Shown here: positions 45,145 to 53,801 of the stretch, piece after piece
Layout of the letters: every line of letters starts with the position of its first letter
Numbering within the stretch: position 1 is the first letter of the stretch
Assembly (NCBI RefSeq): GCF_021083645.1
Contig: NZ_JAJNRQ010000002.1
Coordinates: 62,001 to 126,000 of the forward strand
Direction of reading: 5' to 3'
DNA length: 64,000 nucleotides
Source of the DNA: Schaalia sp. lx-260
GTDB lineage: Bacteria > Actinomycetota > Actinomycetes > Actinomycetales > Actinomycetaceae
The notes under the pieces: generated by a model
The model's database searches: none
What the model was told of the DNA's origin: nothing
The model's input: the letters and a program-made list of their open reading frames with translations, nothing else
Position numbers and translations under genes: made by a program

Positions 45145-46575
45145 GTGACCAGCAACTACCCACATATTCGACGCCACAGGCCCGAAGTCCTCGCCCCCGC
45201 TGGTAGTCTCGACACTCTTAAAACTGCTATCGACTTCGGCGCAGATGCTGTCTACGCCGGTGGGAAAAGCTTTGGGATGCGTACCGCCCCAAAAAACCTG
45301 AGCCTTGAAGATTTCGCAGAAGGCCTAGATTACGCGCATACACGCGGGGCTAAACTTTTCGTCACCTGCAATATCCTTCCCACATCCGCCGAAATTGACG
45401 ATATGAACCGCTACATGGCCGAACTGGGAGAAATTGGTGTTGATGCACTTATTGTCTCTGACATTGGAGTGCTTATGGCAGCCCGACAATATGCTCCCAA
45501 CTGTGAAATCCACATCTCCACCCAAGCAGGCGTGACAAACTATCAAGCCGCGAATGCACTTGCAGGACTTGGCGCTTCACGAATCGTTCTTGCACGTGAA
45601 CTGAGCCTCGATGACATCCGACGCATCCGCGCGAAAGTTCCTAGTGACATTGACATTGAATGTTTCGTCCACGGTTCCATGTGTATGGCGTTTTCTGGGC
45701 GCTGTCTCATCTCTCAACATACGACAGGGCGCGACGCAAACCACGGTGATTGCGCGCAATCATGTCGCTGGAAGTACCATGTCGTCGAAGAAAAACGTCC
45801 CGGCCAGTTCTTCCCCGTCGAAGTCACTGGTGATGGCACATTTATCTTTAACTCTGAAGATATGAATCTCATTGAACATGTTGACCAGATCCTAGATGCC
45901 GGTGTTACTAGCTTGAAAATTGAGGGGCGCGCCAAAAGTGCCTATTATGTTGCTGCCATGGCGAATGCCTATAAATGTGCGGTTACGGAATACATGCGTC
46001 AACGCGGATATGAGGACAAATCTGGGAAGATTCTTCAGCCTTTCACTCTGCCCAAGCAGGAAGCTTCTTCGCTCACAGGAGACAGCATCAACTCAGCAGA
46101 AGTAACGAATGCACATGCAGCTTCTGGTTCATCCTCAAATGATGTAGAAAACTCAAGCAATACACGCCAGCAAGTCATTCTTCCCCAGTGGCTGAAAGAT
46201 GAACCTTATAAGGTGACGCACCGCGAATATTCCACAGGTTTCTACTTTCCAGATGCGCCGGCAAGTGAAGCGATTATCCGTGGGGGCTACATTAATGACT
46301 GGAGATGGCTAGGGACCGTCACCGGTTATGATGATACGCATGGGCGAGTTCAGCTCCTCGCAAAAAATAAAATCACGCCGGGAATGACTATTGAGTTTCT
46401 TGCGCCTTTTTCCTCTCCGACACAACTTGTCGTCCCGAGTAGTGGCTTGGTTGATGCCAACGGGGAAGCAGTACCTGAAATTAATAATCCGGCACGCTAC
46501 TATGCGATTCCTTGCCCTACTCGAATCCCCACGGGAGCGATGATCCGCGCGAAAGTAGTGCGGCCAAAATTGTGA
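45145..46575 (+). CDS. Peptidase U32 family protein (tRNA/rRNA hydroxylation type)
   Basis: The 476-residue protein starts with the U32 signature PEVLAPAGSLDTLKTAIDFGADAVY. It carries the family pattern ECFVHGSMCMAFSGRCLIS near residue 172, followed by CAQSC, which together give the four cysteines of an iron-sulfur site. Related proteins TrhP/YegQ and RlhA hydroxylate uridine or cytidine in RNA using prephenate; peptidase activity is doubtful. GTG 45145 has GGAAGGAC upstream; an earlier TTG at 45109 has none. A Ser/Asn-rich segment of about 40 residues (nucleotides 46055-46175) interrupts the family sequence. The exact RNA target is unknown. Confidence 0.86.
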   Translation: MTSNYPHIRRHRPEVLAPAGSLDTLKTAIDFGADAVYAGGKSFGMRTAPKNLSLEDFAEGLDYAHTRGAKLFVTCNILPTSAEIDDMNRYMAELGEIGVDALIVSDIGVLMAARQYAPNCEIHISTQAGVTNYQAANALAGLGASRIVLARELSLDDIRRIRAKVPSDIDIECFVHGSMCMAFSGRCLISQHTTGRDANHGDCAQSCRWKYHVVEEKRPGQFFPVEVTGDGTFIFNSEDMNLIEHVDQILDAGVTSLKIEGRAKSAYYVAAMANAYKCAVTEYMRQRGYEDKSGKILQPFTLPKQEASSLTGDSINSAEVTNAHAASGSSSNDVENSSNTRQQVILPQWLKDEPYKVTHREYSTGFYFPDAPASEAIIRGGYINDWRWLGTVTGYDDTHGRVQLLAKNKITPGMTIEFLAPFSSPTQLVVPSSGLVDANGEAVPEINNPARYYAIPCPTRIPTGAMIRAKVVRPKL

Positions 46576-47032
46576 TGTGTTATTGTATTTTCCCCTGAGG
46601 TGACATAAAGGAAAATAACGGTACTCACTTTTCCTGATGCTCATATCCAGTGTTTTACTCTGATAGAACACAATATAGTTCCTGATGAGAGCCTTTATGA
46701 AAAGAGGGGGAAGGGAATGCTGAGTATTTTCAATGAAAATGATATTGCTGAGGGCGCAGCTATGTGACCTCACGGCTATGTGACCCCACGGTGATGAATA
46801 TTTTTTACGGCATGGTGCGAGCCCTTTTTTGCTGGGAGTCGCGGGTCTGTTTTTTACTGTTTTGGAGGGTAAACCTATTGTCTCAATCTGATGAAAGAAC
46901 TATAAGCCCATAAACATATAAAACGCAGGTGGCGTGTATAAGGAGTGTACACGCCACCTGCGTTCATTTGCTTTCAACACATGACAACCATATTTACGCA
47001 TGGTTCATGCTAGAAAGTTGCTGTGCAGAAAT
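46576..47032. other. Intergenic region with tandem repeat and possible small ORFs
   Basis: These 457 bases separate convergent genes. A 16-bp unit CTATGTGACCTCACGG is repeated once with one change (46760-46775, 46776-46791). A 16-codon frame (46717-46767) follows a strong GAGGGGGAAGGGA site. A 39-codon frame (46794-46913) is hydrophobic but lacks a ribosome site. A perfect 16-bp hairpin follows at 46923-46963. No known RNA family was recognised. Confidence 0.35.
46923..46963 (-). terminator. Perfect 16-bp hairpin terminator after pepN
   Basis: The arms 46923-46938 and 46948-46963 pair without mismatch over a 9-base loop. On the minus strand it lies 70 bases past the pepN stop and is followed by TTTTATATGTTTAT. 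On the plus strand the trailer is weaker (TCATTTGCTTTC). Confidence 0.7.
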
Positions 47033-49603
47033 TTATTGGTCAGCCTTTTGAGCCGTAATTTGACGCTGCGCAACGGCAATACGTTCACGAATGATACGTA
47101 CCAACGCGCCGGAAGCCTCACTATGATCTGCAAGCCACTGTTCACCTAGACGGATGATATCTATTGAATCGACATATCCTGCAAGTTCCGAGGGGAACAT
47201 GAGGGTCACAATGTCTTCAGCAGTATGGAATGTGTGGGAGGACCATATGCTTTCAAGTGAAGCAAAATAGTCCTCAACAAAAGGCAGATACAGTTCAGGG
47301 GTAGTGCGTACTTGAGCCCAGAAACCTGACACCATAGCCCAACGGGTATCATTCGCGATTTTATGGTCCCGCAGAATAGATTCCCAAGCAGCGGACTTCA
47401 CCTCAGGGAGTGCTCGTGCTGCACGTGCGGCTGCAGCATTTTGTAGACCCGTCATGGTGGAGTCTTCTGCTTCGCACGTATTGATATCGGCTTCGGTGGC
47501 TGCGCCGGTACGTACTAAGTTAAAGAGTAGAGCCCAGCGAATATCCACATCAAGATCAAGGCCTTGCAGTGTTTGAGTACCCTCAAAAAGCGCTTTTAAC
47601 GCTTCTATCTGATCTGTGGTAGTTGCATTACGCGCTGCTGCGCGGACAAATAGGCGTTGCTCATCTGAACCACTTGGTGCGGTACGGGCCAACAAAAGTA
47701 GGCTGCGTCCTACGTTTTCTTGAACAGAAGCACGTTTGTGTGGAGCAATGAAAGTATGAACAGCCTCATCAATATGACGGAGCAGCAGAGTAAGCATCTG
47801 CGCATTTGTTTCAACAGAAGCTGCGTTCAATGCAAGATCAAGATAAGTGGAGGCTGGCATCTGACCGTCTCGCGTCATATCCCATGCGCACGCCATGACT
47901 ACACCACGTGTGAGCGAGTCATCAAAGAGACGAATATTCGTTGTAGCAAAAGCTAAGGATTCTTCATCTAAACGAATCTTTGCATACGCCAAATCGCCAT
48001 CATTGACAAGCAAAAACTCAGGACGGGCCTGCCCGCTCAATGAAGTGACCTCTGTGATAGCGCCATCTACATCGAGTTCTTCGTGCATGACGCGACGCAG
48101 CTTACCGTCTTGGGCGCGGGAATAACCTGCAATTGCAAGACGATGAGGACGTAAAGAAGAACCGGGTGTGAAAGATTCTTGCTCAATTGCGACACGTGTC
48201 AATACGCCGTTATCGTCAACTTCCACAAGAGGACGTAAAACGGTGACACCAGCTTCTTCAAGCCAGACTCGTGACCAGGCAGATAAATCACGACCGGATG
48301 CTTTTTCGAGTTCGGTGAGCAGGTCGGCAAGCGTGGCATTGGCATATGAATGAGCAGCCAAATAACGTTGTAATCCCGCAAAGAAAGCATCACGCCCTAC
48401 ATAGGACACAAGCTGACGTAATACCGCCGCTCCTTTTGCGTAAGTGATACCGTCAAAGTTGACTTCCACATCAGCAAGATCACGAATTTCAGCTTTAATT
48501 GGGTGAGTTGTGGGCATCTGATCTTGACGCAGGCCCCAGTCCTTACGCAGCATAAATCCAGTCCAGCCGTCTACATACTGGGTGGCTTCAGCTAAAGCAA
48601 GATGGCTCATAAATTCTGCAAATGATTCATTGAGCCACAGATCATTCCACCACTTCATTGTGACGAGGTCGCCGAACCACATGTGAGCCAGTTCGTGAAG
48701 AATCGTATTTGCGCGATTCTCAAGGTCACTTTCGGTGGGTCGTGTACGGAAAATGTACTGATCGCGGAAGGTGACGCACCCTGCATTTTCCATAGCACCC
48801 GCATTGTATTCGGGAACAAAGATCTGATCGTACTTTGTGAATGGGTAGGGGATTGCGTAGTGAGCTTCAAAGAACGTGAAGCCTTGGCGTGTTACTTCAA
48901 GAATACGATCAACATCTAAATGGTCACGTAAAGAACTACGGCAATATACACCTAATGGAATTTCGCGTCCGTCTGAGCTGGTCAGTGATGAAGTTTCACC
49001 AACATAGGGGCCAGCAATAATTGCTGTGATGTAGGTTGACATGACTTCTGTCGTAGCGAAACGGTAAGTCCACTGCGGTGAATTATCCTCGCCAGTATGC
49101 GCTTCTGGTTCGGGTGTCGGCGCATTGGAAAATACTTTCCACCCGGCTGGTACAGTCACAGTGAAACGGAATGTTGCCTTCAAGTCGGGCTGTTCAAATG
49201 TGGCATATACGCGACGAGCGTCGGGAACTTCAAACTGCGAGTAACAGTATGCTTGACCGTCGGCTGGGTCAACGAAACGGTGTAAACCTTCACCGGTATG
49301 CATGTACTGGCAATCAGCATCCACGGTGAGAGTATTGTGCTCGGCTAGATCAGATAGCTCAATACGATGATCGCGATGGATTGTTGGATGTAGCTCTTGT
49401 CCGTTGAGCGTGATTGAGTGGATATTACGTGAAACAAGATCGACGAATGTGGAGGAGCCAGCAACAGCATCAAATGTGATTGTTGTTGTGGAACGGAAAT
49501 CAGTATCACCGTGGCACAGGTTCAGTACCACATCGTAATGCGAAACGGATACGACAGATGAGCGTGCAGTGGCCTCTGCATGCGTGAGATTCAGGCCCGG
49601 CAT
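47033..49603 (-). CDS. pepN: Aminopeptidase N, M1 family
   Basis: The 856-residue zinc metallopeptidase has the M1 exopeptidase motif GAMENAG near residue 270 and the zinc site HELAHMWFGDLVTMKWWNDLWLNE near 304-327, with the third ligand glutamate in NESFAEF. The C-terminal half is an ERAP1-like helical domain. It would remove N-terminal residues from peptides in the cytoplasm; no signal peptide is present. GAAAGG precedes the ATG at 49603. The M13 peptidase gene lies upstream on the same strand, but pepN has its own -10 box. Confidence 0.96.
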   Translation of the reverse strand: MPGLNLTHAEATARSSVVSVSHYDVVLNLCHGDTDFRSTTTITFDAVAGSSTFVDLVSRNIHSITLNGQELHPTIHRDHRIELSDLAEHNTLTVDADCQYMHTGEGLHRFVDPADGQAYCYSQFEVPDARRVYATFEQPDLKATFRFTVTVPAGWKVFSNAPTPEPEAHTGEDNSPQWTYRFATTEVMSTYITAIIAGPYVGETSSLTSSDGREIPLGVYCRSSLRDHLDVDRILEVTRQGFTFFEAHYAIPYPFTKYDQIFVPEYNAGAMENAGCVTFRDQYIFRTRPTESDLENRANTILHELAHMWFGDLVTMKWWNDLWLNESFAEFMSHLALAEATQYVDGWTGFMLRKDWGLRQDQMPTTHPIKAEIRDLADVEVNFDGITYAKGAAVLRQLVSYVGRDAFFAGLQRYLAAHSYANATLADLLTELEKASGRDLSAWSRVWLEEAGVTVLRPLVEVDDNGVLTRVAIEQESFTPGSSLRPHRLAIAGYSRAQDGKLRRVMHEELDVDGAITEVTSLSGQARPEFLLVNDGDLAYAKIRLDEESLAFATTNIRLFDDSLTRGVVMACAWDMTRDGQMPASTYLDLALNAASVETNAQMLTLLLRHIDEAVHTFIAPHKRASVQENVGRSLLLLARTAPSGSDEQRLFVRAAARNATTTDQIEALKALFEGTQTLQGLDLDVDIRWALLFNLVRTGAATEADINTCEAEDSTMTGLQNAAAARAARALPEVKSAAWESILRDHKIANDTRWAMVSGFWAQVRTTPELYLPFVEDYFASLESIWSSHTFHTAEDIVTLMFPSELAGYVDSIDIIRLGEQWLADHSEASGALVRIIRERIAVAQRQITAQKADQ

Positions 49604-49657
49604 CGGTTACCTTTCTTCAGGTGTGATAGGACGGAGTACCCCATGTGGGCACTGAGT

Positions 49658-49690
49658 ATGCGTTCATTTTCCCATGAAACACGCATTATA
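49658..49690 (-). promoter_or_regulatory. pepN -10 box with overlapping dyad (candidate operator)
   Basis: On the minus strand a perfect TATAAT lies at 49690-49685. It abuts an inverted repeat whose arms are ATGCGTTCAT (49658-49667) and ATGAAACACGCAT (49674-49686), matching at ATGCGT and TTCAT with a two-base offset. The dyad covers the expected transcription start. No -35 consensus is found at 17 bases. A repressor site is the simple reading. Confidence 0.5.
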
Positions 49691-49725
49691 TCCACATTGA
49701 GGTAGTGGGGGATTGGTGGTAACCC

Positions 49726-51822
49726 TTACCAGATGCGTACACGTGATTCGGGCTCAAGCCACAGGCCATCACCGGGTTTCACATCAAATGCTTCAATGAA
49801 ACCTTCCAAGTGCTGCACAATTTGGTTACAACGAAACTCGGCAGGAGCATGAGGGTCAACGGCCAGTAATTGTTGAGCAAATTCTGGACGGGTTTTCGTG
49901 CGCCAGATACGTGCCCATGAAAAGAAAAATCGCTGTGCTCCTGATATGCCTTCACTATCGCGTGTATGCATATCGTTTCCCGTGGTACGTAAATGGTGCA
50001 TATATGCTGACCAAGCGATAGTAAGGCCTCCGAGATCACCGATATTTTCACCGATGGTGAGTGCTCCATTGACGTGAGGAATTAAAGCGGGATCTTCTGG
50101 TGTCAGCGTTAAAGGATCGGCATTTTCTGTCGCAATTTCCTGAGAAGATTCTGTGTTTTCTTTCTTTTCATAGAGTGCGCGCAGGTCAGCTGGGATGAGT
50201 GCATCATATTGTTGAATGAGGATCTGTGTGCGTTCTTCAAAACGTGTTCGATCAGCATCTTCCCACCAGTTTTCCAGATGTCCATGTGCATCAAATCGTG
50301 AGCCAGAATCATCAAAACCGTGTCCAATTTCGTGTCCAATGACTGATCCAATTGCTCCGAAATTCACGGCCTCGTCAGCGTCAGGGTCAAAAAATGGTGG
50401 TTGTAAAATCGCTGCGGGGAAAACAATTTCATTGAGTTGTGGGTTGTAATAGGCGTTGACAGTTTGCGGAGTCATAAACCATTCGGTGCGATCAACAGGG
50501 TGGTTAAGTTTATCCAGCTCTGTACGAGTTGAGTGTATGGCACACAGGCGAACAGCTTCAACAAGATTTGTTGCAGTGTCAAAATTTAATGCACTGTAAT
50601 CTTTCCACTTATCTGGATAGCCAATTTTTGGCATAAAAGTGGCAAGTTTTTCTTTCGCACGGTCGCGTGTGCTTTCACTGAGCCAGTCGATTGTGTCAAA
50701 AGAACGACTGTAGGCTTCCAATAAGTCACTGACGAGTTTTTCCATTTTTTCTTTTGCTTCGGGTGGAAAATGTCGTTGAACCCATAGGCGCCCTAATGAT
50801 TCACCAAGAGCACCTTCAATGAAAGAAAGTGCACGTTTCCATCGTGGACGAAGCTCTTGTGTTCCTGAGAGTGTTCGCCCATGAAAATCAAATCGTGCCT
50901 CAACAAATTGTGAGCTTAAGAAAGGTGCTCTTGTATCTGTCAGTGCAGCCAAAAGCCAGTCTTTTAGAGTATTGATATCGGTTTCTTCCCATAATTTCGC
51001 CACATTTTTCATATGTGCCGGGTGAGAAATATTGACGACATAGTTTGGATCAAAATATGCGCCTACAGCCCGTAGCCATGCCCTCCAAGGGAAACCCTGA
51101 AATTGAGCTTCAAGGTCGGTGATTGTCATGGGATTATCGTGGCTCAAAGGATCACGATTAGATACGGCATCTTGGTGATGAGCAGCAATAGCACTTTCAA
51201 AGTTAAAGATACGTTCCGCGCTTTCTGTGGCTGCTTTTTCACTGTCGTATCTTCCGTTCAGTATCAGCATACGTTGCAGCATTGTGCGGTAGGCCTCACG
51301 AATAGGTTCGTAGGCGTCTTCACGATAGTAGGCCTCATCTGGCAGACCTAAACCTGATTGTGAGAAGTTGAGTAGTGTGCGTGAAGAATCATGAGGATCT
51401 GAACCAACCCATAGGCTGATAAGGCCGTCGACACCCTCGCGTTGCATTGTGCCCATTACTTTGGCAAGAGTCATATGATCGGGGGCTTGTGTGATGGCGT
51501 CACGTTCTGGAATAAGAGGGGTAGCGCCTAATGCTTCCACGGTAGTTTCATCCATGAAATGTTCCCAAAGGAAAGCAATACGTGAGGCATCAGGATCGTC
51601 GATTTTTCCGGCGACAGAATCTTCACATATGCTGCGGCAACGTTCCTCTGATTGGTCGTGTAAGGCGTGGAAAGCTCCGTCGCTGGGGCGGTCAGAGGGA
51701 ATTGTATGCTGTGCAAGCCACGTTCCGTTGATGTAGCGGTAGAGGTCATCTTGAGGACGAATGCTCAGGTCTGCTGTTGCGGGATCAAGGAAAGAAGAAA
51801 TGGCAGCATTTTTTTGATTCAT
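49726..51822 (-). CDS. M13-family metallopeptidase (neprilysin/PepO type)
   Basis: The 698-residue zinc endopeptidase has HEIGHGFDDSGSRFD near residue 499, the third ligand motif GENIGDLGGL near 590 and the family C-terminus ending RVRIW. NAYYNPQLNEIVFPAAILQPPFF is also typical. It lacks a signal peptide and a membrane anchor, so like lactic acid bacterial PepO it is probably cytoplasmic. An acidic insert (EKKENTESSQEIATENA) precedes the third zinc motif. No Shine-Dalgarno sequence is present; TAAAGT at 51829-51834 lies six bases before the ATG, a leaderless layout. Confidence 0.95.
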   Translation of the reverse strand: MNQKNAAISSFLDPATADLSIRPQDDLYRYINGTWLAQHTIPSDRPSDGAFHALHDQSEERCRSICEDSVAGKIDDPDASRIAFLWEHFMDETTVEALGATPLIPERDAITQAPDHMTLAKVMGTMQREGVDGLISLWVGSDPHDSSRTLLNFSQSGLGLPDEAYYREDAYEPIREAYRTMLQRMLILNGRYDSEKAATESAERIFNFESAIAAHHQDAVSNRDPLSHDNPMTITDLEAQFQGFPWRAWLRAVGAYFDPNYVVNISHPAHMKNVAKLWEETDINTLKDWLLAALTDTRAPFLSSQFVEARFDFHGRTLSGTQELRPRWKRALSFIEGALGESLGRLWVQRHFPPEAKEKMEKLVSDLLEAYSRSFDTIDWLSESTRDRAKEKLATFMPKIGYPDKWKDYSALNFDTATNLVEAVRLCAIHSTRTELDKLNHPVDRTEWFMTPQTVNAYYNPQLNEIVFPAAILQPPFFDPDADEAVNFGAIGSVIGHEIGHGFDDSGSRFDAHGHLENWWEDADRTRFEERTQILIQQYDALIPADLRALYEKKENTESSQEIATENADPLTLTPEDPALIPHVNGALTIGENIGDLGGLTIAWSAYMHHLRTTGNDMHTRDSEGISGAQRFFFSWARIWRTKTRPEFAQQLLAVDPHAPAEFRCNQIVQHLEGFIEAFDVKPGDGLWLEPESRVRIW

Positions 51823-51828
51823 AGTTGT

Positions 51829-51834
51829 ACTTTA
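51829..51834 (-). promoter_or_regulatory. -10 box giving a probable leaderless M13 peptidase mRNA
   Basis: On the minus strand TAAAGT is followed by ACAACT and then ATG. The spacing equals that seen for gltX. No ribosome-binding site or clear -35 box is visible. Confidence 0.4.
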
Positions 51835-52214
51835 CTTGTGTGGAGTGGGTCTGGCTGTGTGGGTGTTTATTTCTGTGGAAAAGGGTGTGTTCGCCCTCCT
51901 TTTCTATGCTTACTGGTATGTAAAGGTCTGTGAGTGGGGAGTTTTATATCCCTCGCAATGTGAGGAGTAAATAAGCGAACATAAAGTGCGTGAACGGCAG
52001 ATATGCCTTTGTGATCTGTCTAAAGAAAAACTAAGGAAATACGCATCATCTATATGACGTTTTTCGGGAGATAGACAATGCTGTAAAAAAGAGGTCTGCA
52101 CATATGTGCAACAAGCTGTAAACGTGCGTGCATTCACTCAAAAACAAGGCAATATGGAACACAGAAAACGAGGTCTATACATCCTCATTCAATAAACCGG
52201 CAAGGGAGGCGGAC
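51835..52214. other. Control region upstream of glpABC
   Basis: About 380 bases precede glpA. A perfect 14-bp palindrome TGCACATATGTGCA lies at 52097-52110. GlpR-like half-sites TGTTCG (51888-51893) and CGAACAT (51976-51982) and a TGAAC (51991-51995) are also present. No unambiguous -35/-10 pair was found. The ribosome site AGGGAGG is at 52203-52209. Confidence 0.4.
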
Positions 52215-53801
52215 GTGAAAACGCTGAAAGCTGACATCGTTGTTATCGGTGGAGGCTCCACTGGAGTCGGTGTTGTCCGTGACGTCGCAATGCGTGGATT
52301 CAGCGCCATTTTGGTTGATAAAGGTGACCTCGCACAAGGAACATCAGGGCGATACCATGGTCTCTTACACTCTGGGGGACGCTACATTGCTTCAGACCCA
52401 GAATCTGCAACAGAATGTGCAGAAGAAAACCTTATCCTCAAACGTATTCACGGTGGTGCAGTCGAAGACACCGGCGGCCTTTTTGTGACAACCAGTATTG
52501 ACAGCGAAGAATACGCCGACCTGTTCCTTGAACGTGCAGCAGCAGCTAAAGTTCCTGCACAAGAAATCACTCCAGCCGAAGCCCTACGACGCGAACCGCG
52601 CCTTGACCCCGGGTTGAAACGAGCCTTTGAGGTTCTTGACGGCACAGTTGATGGATGGCAAATGGTGTGGGGAGCCGCTCGTTCAGCTATGGCTTACGGG
52701 GCTAAAATCTTGACACATCATCGAGTAACACAAATTCTGCGCGACGGGGAACACGTCAGCGCTGTTGTGTGCCACGATGAGCGTCATGGTGAAGATATCC
52801 GTATTGACTGCGCCTACGTTTTGAACTGTGGAGGCCCATGGGCAGGGCGTATCGCGGAAATGGCTGATTGTCACGGCGTGGAGGTAGTTCCCGGTGCCGG
52901 AATCATGATCGCGATGAACCATCGACTCTCGCACACTGTCATTAACCGCTGCATATGGCCTGCTGATGGGGACATCCTCGTTCCGGTACATCCCGTCTGT
53001 ATTATCGGTACAACAGACTTAAGAGCGGATGATCCGGATGACCTACCGATCCTTTCCGATCAAGTTCAACAAATGCTAGATGCGGGTGAAGCACTGATCC
53101 CCGGCTTCCGCAAAGCGCGTGCAATTCACGCATGGGCCGGTGCTCGACCACTAGTGAAAGACTCACGAGTAGCCGCTACAGATACACGACACATGGCACG
53201 TGGCATGAGTGTTATTGACCATGCAGCGCGTGACGGGGTTGAGGGGATGCTTTCTATCGCTGGCGGTAAGCTGACAACGTATCGGCTAATGGCAGAACGT
53301 ATTGTCGATATTATGTGCGAACGTATGGGCGAAGAAAGGCCCTGCCGTACTGCTGAAGAAGTTGTTCCAGGCTCAAATGAAGGAACGCTTTACACCATCG
53401 GGCATCGTTTGAAAGATATTGAAGAAAATGGTCATGCCCCAGGTAGTGAACAAATGATCTGCGAATGTGAACTCATTACACGATCCATGTTGGAAAAAAC
53501 AATGGATCTGTTACCTGGCGATCAATTAGACGACGTACGTCGCCAAGTGCGATTGGGAATGGGGCCGTGTCAAGGAGGTTTTTGTTCACAACGCGCAACA
53601 GGTATATCCCATGAACGTGGCGATATTTCCTGCGAACGAGCTAACGGACTTTTACGTCTCTTTTTGAAAAACAGGTGGATTGGACTGTGGCCAATTCTTA
53701 ATGGAGCACAAGTACGCCAAGCGGCATTAGACCATTGGATTCATGAAGGAACCCTTGATGTTGAACACTTGCCGTATGCAGATCAGGAGGTCACGCGATG
53801 A
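52215..53801 (+). CDS. glpA: Anaerobic glycerol-3-phosphate dehydrogenase subunit A
   Basis: The 528-residue flavoprotein oxidises glycerol-3-phosphate to dihydroxyacetone phosphate. The FAD dinucleotide fold is at the N-terminus (DIVVIGGGSTGVGVVRD), with GTSGRYHGLLHSGGRY near 45. A C-terminal BFD-like [2Fe-2S] domain has CECELITR and GPCQGGFCSQR, which separates GlpA from aerobic GlpD. I chose GTG 52215, since AGGGAGG sits five bases upstream and the FAD motif begins eight residues later; an upstream frame from 52128 is unsupported. Its stop overlaps glpB (ATGA). Confidence 0.95.
   Translation: MKTLKADIVVIGGGSTGVGVVRDVAMRGFSAILVDKGDLAQGTSGRYHGLLHSGGRYIASDPESATECAEENLILKRIHGGAVEDTGGLFVTTSIDSEEYADLFLERAAAAKVPAQEITPAEALRREPRLDPGLKRAFEVLDGTVDGWQMVWGAARSAMAYGAKILTHHRVTQILRDGEHVSAVVCHDERHGEDIRIDCAYVLNCGGPWAGRIAEMADCHGVEVVPGAGIMIAMNHRLSHTVINRCIWPADGDILVPVHPVCIIGTTDLRADDPDDLPILSDQVQQMLDAGEALIPGFRKARAIHAWAGARPLVKDSRVAATDTRHMARGMSVIDHAARDGVEGMLSIAGGKLTTYRLMAERIVDIMCERMGEERPCRTAEEVVPGSNEGTLYTIGHRLKDIEENGHAPGSEQMICECELITRSMLEKTMDLLPGDQLDDVRRQVRLGMGPCQGGFCSQRATGISHERGDISCERANGLLRLFLKNRWIGLWPILNGAQVRQAALDHWIHEGTLDVEHLPYADQEVTR

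Noticed and set aside
46309-46773. 154-codon minus-strand frame at the end of the U32 gene
   Set aside because: Most of it is antisense to the conserved C-terminal domain and it has no recognisable motif.
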